From positions 1-16,838 of the forward strand of contig DATKRK010000398.1 in assembly GCA_035532215.1 (NCBI GenBank): a stretch of 16,838 nucleotides of DNA, written 5' to 3'. This document shows, piece by piece, positions 1 to 8,000 of this stretch (positions within the stretch are counted from its first letter, which is position 1; each line of letters begins with the position of its first letter). The notes under the pieces are model-generated. The model did no database searches. It had not been told where the DNA came from and saw only the letters and a program-made list of their open reading frames with translations. The stretch comes from JAICIG01 sp035532215. Its GTDB lineage: Bacteria; Planctomycetota; Planctomycetia; Pirellulales; JAICIG01. The position numbers and the translations under genes were made by a program.

Positions 1-13
1 TGCCGACGAATCT

Positions 14-94
14 CCGGGCGAGGGCGCCCGGAGCTACATGCCGGGCGAGGGCGCCCGGAGCTACATGCCGGGCGAGGGCGCCCGGTCCTCCATG
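14..94. repeat. Three tandem 27-bp hairpin repeats
   Basis: Two complete units (14-40 and 41-67) and a third whose tail diverges (68-85, followed by tcctccatg to 94) stand head to tail without spacers. The core ccgggcgagggcgcccgg is a perfect 7-bp inverted repeat around a 4-nt loop (aggg), followed by agctacatg. Each unit could form a stable hairpin in RNA. Because 27 is divisible by three, the array is open in every frame and carries ATGs that create false start codons. It ends about 40 bp before the lipoprotein start. It may be a terminator for an upstream gene or a dispersed intergenic repeat; no T-tract follows, so a classical intrinsic terminator is not shown. Confidence 0.85.
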
Positions 95-134
95 GCGAGA
101 ATCTGGCATCCACTTGCACTGCGCGGCGAATCGC

Positions 135-1160
135 ATGAAACTAGCGCTCACGGCCCTCTTCGTCGCCGCACTAGCCTTGCCGGCAATCGCCGGCTGCGAC
201 GCTTCGGCGGCGCGCGACGAAGTGATCGTGTACGTCGCCGTCGATCGCGGCGATGCGGAGCCGATTTTGCGCCGCTTCGAAGAGCAGTCGGGCGTTCGCG
301 TCCGGGCCGTTTACGACGCCGAAGCGGCCAAGACCACGGGGCTGGTGACCCGTTTGTTGGCAGAGTCGGATCACCCGCGATGCGACGTGTTCTGGAACAA
401 CGAATTGGTGCAAACGCTGCTGCTGGCCCAGCGGGGCGCCCTGGACGCCTATCGCCCTGCGTCGGCCGACGATTTGCCCGACGATTTCAAAGCCGCCGAC
501 GGCCGCTGGACGGCCGTGGCGCAGCGCGCACGCGTAATCGTTTACAATGCCGAGCACGTGCCCGCGGACCAAGCCCCGCAGAGCATCTTCGATTTGACCA
601 AGCCGGAGTGGCGGGGAAAAGCGGCCATCGCGAATCCGCAGTTCGGCGCCACGCGGGCCCATGTCGCGGCCCTGTTCGCGGTCTTGGGCGAGGAACGGGC
701 GAAAAAATGGCTGAGCGACTTGCGCGCTAACGACATTCGCATCGTCGACGGCAACGCGATGGTCAAAAATCTCGTCGGCAAAGCGACGCCCGGCGCTTCG
801 CCGATCTACGTCGGCTTGACCGACACCGACGACGTCGAATCGGGTTTGGCCGAAGGCAGGCCGCTGGCGATGGTTTATCCCGATCAGGACGAGCTGGGAA
901 CCTTGCTGATGCCGAGCACGGTTGCACTGGTCCGGGGCGCTCCGCACCCCGAGGCGGCGCGCAAATTGATCGACTATCTGACCAGCCGCGACGTCGGAAC
1001 CGCGTTGACCGCCGGCAACAGCGGTTATCTGCCAGTGCGCGAAGGCGCCGTGGCCGCCAAACTGAAACTGCCGCCGCGCCGCATGCAAGTTCCGCTCGAC
1101 AAGTGGTTCGACGAACTCGAACCGAGCAGCCTTTGGACCCAAGAGCATTTCCAGCCCTAG
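135..1160 (+). CDS. ABC transporter substrate-binding lipoprotein (COG1840, Fe3+-type)
   Basis: A 341-aa extracytoplasmic solute-binding protein that would capture a ligand and deliver it to the permease encoded next. The ATG at 135 is preferred over the in-frame ATG at 114 because it opens directly into a lipoprotein signal peptide: a charged start, a hydrophobic run, then the lipobox I-A-G-C with Cys21 as the likely lipidated residue. The next residue is Asp22, which in enterobacteria marks inner-membrane retention. The body has the order typical of class II binding proteins: VIVYVAVD near residue 30, VFWNNE near 88, an IFDLTKPEWRGK segment near 155, and PEAARKLIDYLTS near 280. Iron-binding relatives often use adjacent tyrosines; no Tyr-Tyr pair is present, so Fe3+ is not established and another anion or metal complex is possible. 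The stop lies 11 bp before the permease start. No clear Shine-Dalgarno site is visible. Confidence 0.88.
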   Translation: MKLALTALFVAALALPAIAGCDASAARDEVIVYVAVDRGDAEPILRRFEEQSGVRVRAVYDAEAAKTTGLVTRLLAESDHPRCDVFWNNELVQTLLLAQRGALDAYRPASADDLPDDFKAADGRWTAVAQRARVIVYNAEHVPADQAPQSIFDLTKPEWRGKAAIANPQFGATRAHVAALFAVLGEERAKKWLSDLRANDIRIVDGNAMVKNLVGKATPGASPIYVGLTDTDDVESGLAEGRPLAMVYPDQDELGTLLMPSTVALVRGAPHPEAARKLIDYLTSRDVGTALTAGNSGYLPVREGAVAAKLKLPPRRMQVPLDKWFDELEPSSLWTQEHFQP

Positions 1161-1171
1161 CGGCCGCCGTC

Positions 1172-2800
1172 ATGCCGTCTTCCCCTTTTCGCTCTGCGGC
1201 CGCGTGGCTGATCTTTGCGGTGGTTCTGGCGCCGCTCGTTGCGCTCTGGCTGCCGAGCGAACGCGGGTTTCGAAGTCCGGCGGCCCAAGTCCAAAGTCCC
1301 AAGTCGAACTCCGCCGCAGCGCCGAGCGCCGCGGGGAAAAATGAGCAAGCGCCGGCGGGCGTTTCGTGGCGTACGCTTTGCGCCAGCTTGCTCGTGTCGG
1401 CCGGCGCCGCGACGTTGGCGGTCGTCATCGGCGGAAGCGCCGCGGCCGTGCTCTCGCTCACCGATTTGCCCGGACGCAGCTTCTGGGCGACCGCCTTCGC
1501 GATCCCCTTTCTCGCCCCGAGCACCGTTTGGGCGCTGGGGCAAAGCTATTGTTACGGAGCCGGCGGACTCATCGAACGCATTCTGGGCGACGCGTGGCGC
1601 CCTTGGTGGTCGCGGATCGATCAAGGAGGCTATCTCGGCGTGGCTTTGGTGCTGGGCGAGATCTACGCCCCCTTGGCCCTGGTTTTGATCGGCCGCGGAA
1701 TGGCGGGCTTCGAGCAAGCCGGCTTCGAGTCGGCGCGGCTCTATCTTTCGCCCGCGAAACTCGTTTGGTGGACGGCCGGCGCCGTGCGGCAAGAATTGGC
1801 CGCGTCGTTTCTGTTGGCCTTTGCCCTTGCGCTGGGCAACTTCACCGTGCCGAACGTGCTGCAATGCCGGCTCTACCCGATCGAGATTTACTTGCGGCTG
1901 ACGAATTATCTCGATCGGACAGGCGCCGTTCGGGCTGCGACGCCGCTGCTGGCCGCGTGTTTGCTGGCCACGGCGCTCGTCGTGCTCGCCGAGCGCAAGC
2001 GCGCGTATGCGTCCGCTACGACGGCCCCGGCGCTGCCGCCCATCGAACTGGGCCGCAAGGCCTGGCTCGTCGGCGCGGCGCTGGCGATTTACCTGACGCT
2101 CTCTTGCGCGGCGCCGCTGGCCGCCATGATCTGGCAATGCCGGTCGGTCGGCGATTTCATGGCCGCGCTGCGCGACGCTGCGCCCGAGACTGACAACACG
2201 CTGCGCGTCGCCCTGGCGACGGCCGCCCTGGCCGCAGCGGCTGCGGGCGTTACCAGCGCGTGGCTGACCGAGCGCAAAAGGGCGTTCGGGCCGCTGTTGG
2301 CGATGATTCCCTTGAGCCTTCCGGCGTTGATCCTGGGCCTGGCTTATGCGCGGTTTTACAATCGCGACTGGCCGATCGATTTGGCGCGGCTGGGCGACAC
2401 GAAGGCGCTGGTCGTGATCGGCCTGGCGGCGCACAGTTGGCCGTTTGCGACCCGGGTGCTCGTTTCCGGCCGGCGCCGCGCGGCGTCCGAATGGCTCGAA
2501 GCGGCGAGCCTGGCGCCGCTCGGTCGGCTGGCCCGCTGGCGTTGGATCGTCGGACCGTTGTTCGCCGACCACTTCGCCGCCGCGGCTTTGTTGGCCTTCG
2601 TGCTGGCCACGGGCGAAGTGGAAATCAGCCAGTTGCTCTGCGCGCCGGGCGACGGCACGCTTGCCCTGCGTCTGTTCACCTTCCTGCACTTCGGACCGAC
2701 GCACGTCTCTGCCAGTTTGGCAGTGCTGCAATTGGCGATCACCGTGCTGCCGGTGGTCGCCTATTGGCTATTCACGAACCGCTCGCTGCGGATTATTTGA
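1172..2800 (+). CDS. ABC transporter permease, two fused membrane domains (FbpB/AfuB-like)
   Basis: A 542-aa integral inner-membrane protein forming the channel of a binding-protein-dependent importer. The ATG at 1172 follows the lipoprotein stop by 11 bp and leads straight into the first membrane helix; a longer reading from 1103 would overlap the upstream gene by 58 bp. The protein is about 12 hydrophobic helices long and has the internal duplication of FbpB-type permeases. The first ATPase-contact (EAA) loop is degenerate, around FESARLYLSPAKLVWW (residues ~190-205). The second is clearer, around WLEAASLAPLGRLARWRW (residues ~440-457). Residues ~30-58, between helix 1 and the first domain, form an unusual Pro/Ser/Ala-rich linker encoded in part by AAGTCCN heptamers. 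No ATP-binding subunit is present in the window, so it must be encoded upstream or elsewhere. It is very likely co-transcribed with the binding protein. Confidence 0.9.
   Translation: MPSSPFRSAAAWLIFAVVLAPLVALWLPSERGFRSPAAQVQSPKSNSAAAPSAAGKNEQAPAGVSWRTLCASLLVSAGAATLAVVIGGSAAAVLSLTDLPGRSFWATAFAIPFLAPSTVWALGQSYCYGAGGLIERILGDAWRPWWSRIDQGGYLGVALVLGEIYAPLALVLIGRGMAGFEQAGFESARLYLSPAKLVWWTAGAVRQELAASFLLAFALALGNFTVPNVLQCRLYPIEIYLRLTNYLDRTGAVRAATPLLAACLLATALVVLAERKRAYASATTAPALPPIELGRKAWLVGAALAIYLTLSCAAPLAAMIWQCRSVGDFMAALRDAAPETDNTLRVALATAALAAAAAGVTSAWLTERKRAFGPLLAMIPLSLPALILGLAYARFYNRDWPIDLARLGDTKALVVIGLAAHSWPFATRVLVSGRRRAASEWLEAASLAPLGRLARWRWIVGPLFADHFAAAALLAFVLATGEVEISQLLCAPGDGTLALRLFTFLHFGPTHVSASLAVLQLAITVLPVVAYWLFTNRSLRII
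1273..1305 (+). repeat. AAGTCCN heptamer repeat tract inside the permease gene
   Basis: AAGTC recurs at 1273, 1287, 1294 and 1301, exactly in 7-base register (14, 7 and 7 bases apart). The unit is AAGTCC plus one variable base. It is translated within the linker after the first permease helix, giving the peptide run RSPAAQVQSPKSN. Simple heptamers of this kind are normally intergenic; here the tract lies in frame inside a gene. Confidence 0.7.
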
Positions 2801-3178
2801 GTTCATTCGGCGGACGCGTGATCCAATCGGGCGTCATCGGGAAGAATAGCTAACGCTCGATTCGCCGTGCTTTCAAATTTGGGTCTACAACGATCACCAC
2901 ATCTGAACGCAGCTCGAGGGGCATCGTCGACAGATTTCGCGTGGTGGCGGAAACCGCAGCCTTGTGTCGCGAAAAAGCGGTCAAGGGCCGCGAGGTTGTC
3001 CCCCGAAAGAAAGATTGGCCGAGAGCTGCATCCGCGCCACAAGTTTCAGCGGCGTAAGGGCTTCTGATTTTAATGCCTGAAGCAGTTGTGGCGTATGAAT
3101 TGCAATTTCTCTGCTCCGACTTTGCCCAAGCAATAAAATGGAAAGAGAAGTTCCCTAGCTCCCACAGGAGGGTTTGCC
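2801..3178. other. Intergenic region with no supported gene
   Basis: This 378-bp gap separates the ABC transporter genes from the stress-protein gene. Base composition is visibly less GC-rich from about 2860 onward. Two short open frames exist (plus 2867-3067, and minus 2803-3042 from a TTG), but neither has a ribosome site, a good start or a recognisable sequence. The A/T-richer stretch 3060-3150 is the likely place for the promoter of the downstream gene, but I could not fix -35 and -10 boxes. No convincing terminator hairpin with a T-tract follows the permease. Confidence 0.5.
3166..3171 (+). promoter_or_regulatory. Strong Shine-Dalgarno site (AGGAGG) fixing a GTG start
   Basis: The perfect AGGAGG core ends 7 nt before the GTG at 3179. 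It is the strongest ribosome-binding site in the window and decides the start of the 170-aa protein. Confidence 0.85.
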
Positions 3179-3691
3179 GTGAATACTCTGCAAACGCAGA
3201 CGCATCTGGTGGCGATTTTCGATATTTTGCGAATGGCGCAACAAGCCGTCGAGGAATTGCGCGCCGCCGGATTCATGGAAGAGCACATCGGGCTGATGGC
3301 GAACAGCGTGGAGGTCGTGCAATTGCCCAACGAAGCGACCGAAGGCGAGGAGAAAGTCAACGAGGGCGCGCTGGGCGGGATCGTGGCCGGCGCCGGCCTG
3401 GGAGGATTGTGGGCCATCGGCATCGAGATCGAACTGTTGCCGGCGATCGGCGAGTTGATGCTCGGAGGCTTTTTCACTAGCATGTTTGCCGGGGCCGTGG
3501 CGGGCGCCACCGCGGGCGGCGTGATGGGCGCCTTGCTGATGGCGGGCTTGCACCATGAAGAGGCGAAACGCCTCGAGCAGGAAGTGCACGCTGGCCGCAC
3601 CCTCGTCACCGTGCGAACCGACGACCGCGCGGAAGAAGCCAGCGCGATTTTGCGCGCCAATGGCGGCGAAGTCAGCATCAGTCGTCACTGA
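3179..3691 (+). CDS. Gly-rich membrane protein, general-stress (YflT-like) type
   Basis: A 170-aa protein starting at GTG with an excellent Shine-Dalgarno site. It has three parts. The N-terminal segment (about 5-50) carries THLVAIFDILRMAQQAVEELRAAGF, the pattern of small stress proteins in which a flavour of 'avoid/adjust' alpha-beta fold precedes membrane helices. The middle part (about 62-125) is a Gly/Ala-rich hydrophobic segment with glycine-zipper spacing (GIVAGAGLGGLWAIG, AGAVAGATAGGVMGALL), probably two membrane-embedded helices. The C-terminal part (about 127-170) resembles the N-terminal one in containing RTLVTVRTDDRAEEASAILRANGG. Similar proteins are annotated as general stress or hypothetical membrane proteins; their biochemical role is unknown. 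The rhomboid-family gene follows after 36 bp on the same strand, so the two may be co-transcribed. Confidence is high that this is a gene and moderate for the family. Confidence 0.78.
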   Translation: MNTLQTQTHLVAIFDILRMAQQAVEELRAAGFMEEHIGLMANSVEVVQLPNEATEGEEKVNEGALGGIVAGAGLGGLWAIGIEIELLPAIGELMLGGFFTSMFAGAVAGATAGGVMGALLMAGLHHEEAKRLEQEVHAGRTLVTVRTDDRAEEASAILRANGGEVSISRH

Positions 3692-3727
3692 GTCGTATTT
3701 TTGCGCCGACGCCCGCGAGCGAACGTA

Positions 3728-4897
3728 ATGCCGAAATCGAGGAGAAGCCGTTCGCCTGACGCCGGCGCCGAGTCGGCGCGCGCTACGGTCGAAGAATTCG
3801 ATCGCACTTTGCGAACGTTGACGCCGCATACCCCCATGGCGTTTCTGGTGCTGGGGGTCTCTTGCATCGTCTTTTCGATCGTGGCGATTTCGGCCGGCGG
3901 GGGAGTGCTCGCAGCTCTGCCCGACGAAACGCTGGCGGCTTGGGGAGCCAATCAGCCGGTGCTGACGGCCGACCGCCAAGGCTGGCGCCTGTTGACCGCC
4001 ATCTTCGTCCATTTTTGGCTGCTGCAACTGCTTTTCAACGGCTGGACGCTCCTCGATCTGGGGCGCCTCATGGAGCGTCTGCTAGGCAGCGCGGGCTTTC
4101 TCCTGGTTTACCTGGCCTCCGGTTTCGCTGGAAACCTGGCCCACGTGATTTGGCAGCACGATCGTTTGGTCGCGGGCAGCACGGGCGCCATCTTCGGCTT
4201 GCTCGGCGCGCTGGCCGGTTTGTTGATCCGGAATCGGAGAGCCATTCCTGCCGCCGTGACGGCGCGGCTGCGTAAGAGCGTGCCCGCCTTTCTCGCCTTC
4301 AACGTGGGCTACGGTTTGATTCTCAAGCGGGTCGACGCGGCCGACTATCTGGGCGGCGTCTTCAGCGGGTTGGCCTGCGGATTGATCCTGGCTCGTCCCC
4401 TGACGGCGGCCGGCGTCGCCGCCCGCTTGCGCGGCAATGCCGTGGCGGCCGCACTGTCGGCGGCGATGGTCGTCGCGGCCGCGCTCGGCATCGCGCTGCC
4501 TGCTTCCGATGTAATCGCCGAACACGACCGGCTCGTCGATCTCGAAGAGCGGCTGCTGGCAATCTATGAAGCCGGGCGCACCGACGAGAAGGTGTCGTCG
4601 GCGAAGTTCGGCGATTTGATCGACGATGAGATCCTGCCGCCTTGGCGCGCCGAACGCGCACGGTTGGAAGTGTTGCCGCGCGTCGCGCCCGCCGATCAGC
4701 GGAGATGGCGCGAACTGAAGCAGTACGTGAAGCTGCGCGAACGCGCTTGGGCGCTCATGGCCGAGGCTTTGCGATCGGGCGACGAAGACGCGCTGCAGCA
4801 AGCCAAGGAACAACTCGGCGAGGCCGACCGCATCGCCGACGAACTCAAAGAGAGCGATCGAAAGCCTGTAGGGCACGCCCTCCGCGGCGTGCCGTGA
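3728..4897 (+). CDS. Rhomboid-family membrane protein lacking the catalytic dyad
   Basis: A 389-aa protein with a six-helix rhomboid core (about 37-225), a seventh hydrophobic helix (about 238-258) and a charged helical C-terminal domain (about 262-380). I chose ATG 3728; an in-frame TTG at 3701 would add nine residues, and neither has a good ribosome site. Rhomboid hallmarks are present: FVHFWLLQLLFNGW (helix 2), an LxxLLGS segment, AGSTGAIFGLLGAL (helix 4) and DYLGGVFSGLACG (helix 6). Active rhomboid proteases have GxSG in helix 4, AHxGG in helix 6 and HxxxN in helix 2. Here these read G150-S-T152-G, D-Y207-L-G-G and Q100xxxN104, so the nucleophile, the general base and one oxyanion residue are all changed, although His95 of helix 2 is kept. 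It is therefore probably a pseudoprotease that binds rather than cleaves membrane proteins. Ser151, one residue early, is a less likely substitute nucleophile. The last ten residues are encoded by a palindromic repeat. Confidence 0.85.
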   Translation: MPKSRRSRSPDAGAESARATVEEFDRTLRTLTPHTPMAFLVLGVSCIVFSIVAISAGGGVLAALPDETLAAWGANQPVLTADRQGWRLLTAIFVHFWLLQLLFNGWTLLDLGRLMERLLGSAGFLLVYLASGFAGNLAHVIWQHDRLVAGSTGAIFGLLGALAGLLIRNRRAIPAAVTARLRKSVPAFLAFNVGYGLILKRVDAADYLGGVFSGLACGLILARPLTAAGVAARLRGNAVAAALSAAMVVAAALGIALPASDVIAEHDRLVDLEERLLAIYEAGRTDEKVSSAKFGDLIDDEILPPWRAERARLEVLPRVAPADQRRWRELKQYVKLRERAWALMAEALRSGDEDALQQAKEQLGEADRIADELKESDRKPVGHALRGVP

Positions 4898-4956
4898 ACC
4901 TGGGGAATCGCGCCGATTCGCGTTTCCCTGAACGCCGCAGAGGGCGTTCCCTACAG
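4866..4956. repeat. 91-bp palindromic element overlapping the rhomboid-like gene end
   Basis: The arms (4866-4892 and 4930-4956) are inverted copies matching at 24 of 27 positions. They begin ctgtaggg on the left and end ccctacag on the right. At the centre is a perfect small hairpin, gaatcg-cgc-cgattc (4905-4919), so the whole element folds symmetrically about position 4911. The left arm is translated as the last ten residues of the rhomboid-like protein, and the stop codon falls just after it (4895-4897). The element sits between two convergent genes, where it could act as a bidirectional terminator, but neither side shows a clear T-tract. Its design (paired GC-rich arms ending in CTACAG) suggests a dispersed intergenic repeat. 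Confidence 0.8.
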
Positions 4957-5037
4957 AATCAACCGCACGAACCCCTACTTACGCCCTGTCCGAATTTCAG
5001 GGCGTTCGCAATTCCGAGCGCCCCCCAATATCAAGAC

Positions 5038-8000
5038 TTAGCTCGCCGGATGGGCATGCGGTTCGCTTCCGCGGGCGTCATGATGCGCGTCAGGCGAATC
5101 GTGGACGAGCAGCGAATACATCGCCGGCACCACGAACAACGTCGTCACCAGGCCGGCCAACAAGCCGCCGATGACCGCTCGGCCCAGCGGAGCGTTGGCT
5201 TCGCTGCCTCGCTGCAGGGCCATGGCCATCGGAATCAAGGCGAAAAAGGCGGCGAAGGCCGTCATCACCACCGGGCGAACGCGAATCGAGGCTGCACGCC
5301 GGATGGCTTCCGTCGGATCCAGGCCCTCCTGCGCTCGCAGGTTTTGAGCGAAGTCGGTCAGCAGCACCGTGTTGGAAACCACGATGCCCACCATGAAGAT
5401 CACGCCCAACAATGACTGCACGTTGATCGGAGTCCCGGTGAGGTAAAGCATGATCACCACGCCGACGACGCCCACGGGCACCGCCGACAGAACCACGATC
5501 GGAGTGACATAGGACTTGAACAAAGCCACCATCAAGAAGTAGATCAACAGCACGGCCAGGATCATGCCGTAACCGAGATTGCGGAACGTATCCTGCATGC
5601 GCAAGTACTCGCCGCTGATCAGCAGCCGCGCGCCTTCCATCTGGCGCTTTTCGCCGGACACGGTGGGATCGTACGGCGTCCAGGTGGCCTTCTTGCCTTC
5701 GCGCGGCACGCCGAACTCGGCGACGATTTCGTAAACCTCGTCGGCCACGTGCCCCAGATCGCGCCCATAAACCCCCATCACCAGGTCGATGGCGGGGGCC
5801 AGATTGTTGTGCGTGATTTCGGCGGGCACCTGGTCCTGACGAATCGGCTGGTGAATCAAGTTGCCCAGCGGAATCGGCGTGGTTTGCAAGGGACCTGTGA
5901 CCGGAATGTTCGTCAACGTCTCGATCGACTTGATATCTTTTTCCGGATATTGCACGCCGACGAAATACTGGTTGTTGCTGACCGGGTCGATCCAGAAGTT
6001 CTTCTTGTTGAACTGAATGCTGGAGTTGAACGCGGAAACGACGTTCCGCATCACGTCGCTTTGATTCAGCCCGGCATCGGCGGCCTTGGCCCGGTTGACT
6101 TCGATCACGTAACGCGGATAGTCCAAGCGCTGAATGATGCGGCAGTCGACGACGCCGTCGACGCCGACCACTTCGCGCTCGATCGCCTCGGCGATCGCGC
6201 GGGCCTTCTCCAGGTTCTTGGCCTCGATGCGGATGTTGATCGGCGTCGACTTGCCTTCGTTCATGGCGCCGCGAATCATGCCGCCCGCGTCGAACGCGAA
6301 CTCCAGGCCCGAAAACTTCGGCTCCTTGGCGAAGGCCTCGCGCAATTCGTGGACGTACTCTTGCGCCGAGTGATGGCGCTCTTCTTCGAGCTGGATCTTG
6401 CAGATCGCGTCCATCGGCCCCGAGTTGGGCGTGTAGGCGGCCGACCAGTCGGGCGTGACGCCCAACTCGCTGATGATCATTTGCAAGTCTTCGCCGATCG
6501 TTTTTTGCACGACCGTCTCGATCTCGGCGATCTGCGCTTCGGTCCTTTCAATCCGCGTTCCCGATTTGGCGCGCACGGTCATTTCGAAGGCGCCTGCGTC
6601 GACTTCCGGGAAGAACTCGCGCCGCAGTTGACTGCCCAAGCCGACCACGACCGCCACCAGCAACGCCGCGGCAATCCCCACCGTGAGCAACCGATGCCGC
6701 AAGACGCTTTCCAAGCGGACGACGTACCAACGAATTCCCTTCTCAATGACCGTTTCCCAGCGAGCGAAGGCCCGCGCGATCAAGCCGCGAGGCGCCGGGT
6801 GAGACGCTTCGAGCGCGGGCTGCAACGCGTCGTGATCGGCGTGCTCGGCCGAATGGCCGCCGTGCCCCTTGAGCCAGCCGGCGCAGCGGGAGGGCACGAA
6901 GGACCGCGAGAGCAAATACGCCGAAATCATGGCGAAGGCCACCGCCATCGCCATCGGCTTGAACAAGAACTGGCCCATGCCGGGCATCATCGCCAACGGC
7001 GCCAGCACCAACAGCGTGCAGCAACTGGCCACCAACTCGGGCATGGCCACCTCGCTGGCGCCCAAGAAGGCGGCTTCGGAGGGCGACGCGCCCAACGAAA
7101 GGTGGCGGTGCGTGTTTTCCAAGCAAATAATCGCACTGTCGACCAAGGGGCCGATCGCCAACGACAATCCGGCCAGCGTCATGACGTTGATCGTATTGCC
7201 GGTGTAGTACAAGAAGATGATGGCCGACAACACAGAAATCGGAATCGTCATGACCGCGATCAGCGTCATTCGCCAATCGCCCAGGAACACCAAAATCACG
7301 AGCGAACACAGCACGGCGCCCAACACGCCTTCTTCCGCCAAGCTCTCGATGGACTGCTTGACGTAGACCGATTGGTCCATGACGACCTTCAAGTCGATGT
7401 TGGGCCGGCTCAAGCGGGCCGCCATCGTGGGCACGGCTTCTTTCAGATTGTTCACCACCGCCAAGGTGCTGGAGCCGAGCTGGCGATATACCGGGATATA
7501 CACCTGCCGCTCGCCATTCACGCGCACGACGTTCGTTTGAATGAAACTCGTGTCCTTGGGCGTGGCGACGTCGCGCAAATACGCCGCGTTGCCGTGAACG
7601 GTGCGCAGCGGAATATCGCCCATCTGCTGGACCAGGCTGTACATCGAATTCGAGTCGATGGCCACGTCGCGGTCGCCGAACTTGGCGTCGCCCGTCGGCA
7701 AGAACAGGTTGTAATTGTCGAGGGCGTTCATCACGTCGAGCGGCGACAGGTTGCGGGCTTGCAATTTATCCCGATCGAGATAGGCCAGCACCGCGCGAAT
7801 CTTGCCGCCGTAGACCACTGGCGCCACGGCGCCCGGCGAAGCCATGATGAAGTTGCGCACTTCATAACGGCCCAGGTCGTACATGATGGCTTCGGTTTGC
7901 TTGCCGTGGCTGTCGAGCGCCACCAGGCAAGCCGGCACCGTGCTCGTCGGGTCGAACGGCAGAACCACCGGCGGCAGCGTGCCAGGCGGCAAATTGGGAA

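Noticed and set aside
14..94. CRISPR array
   Set aside because: The 27-bp units are directly adjacent with no spacers, and no cas gene is present.
38..730. Plus-strand frame starting in the 27-bp repeats
   Set aside because: Its start codons come from the repeat units, and its translation is Arg-rich and overlaps the clear lipoprotein gene in another frame.
1157..2731. Open frame of 524 codons on the minus strand opposite the permease
   Set aside because: Low-complexity Arg/Gln/Gly-rich translation with no domain, opposite a well-supported membrane protein.
2803..3042. Minus-strand frame of 79 codons in the intergenic region
   Set aside because: It starts at TTG with no ribosome site. A GDNLAAL string loosely recalls methyltransferase motifs, but nothing else supports it.
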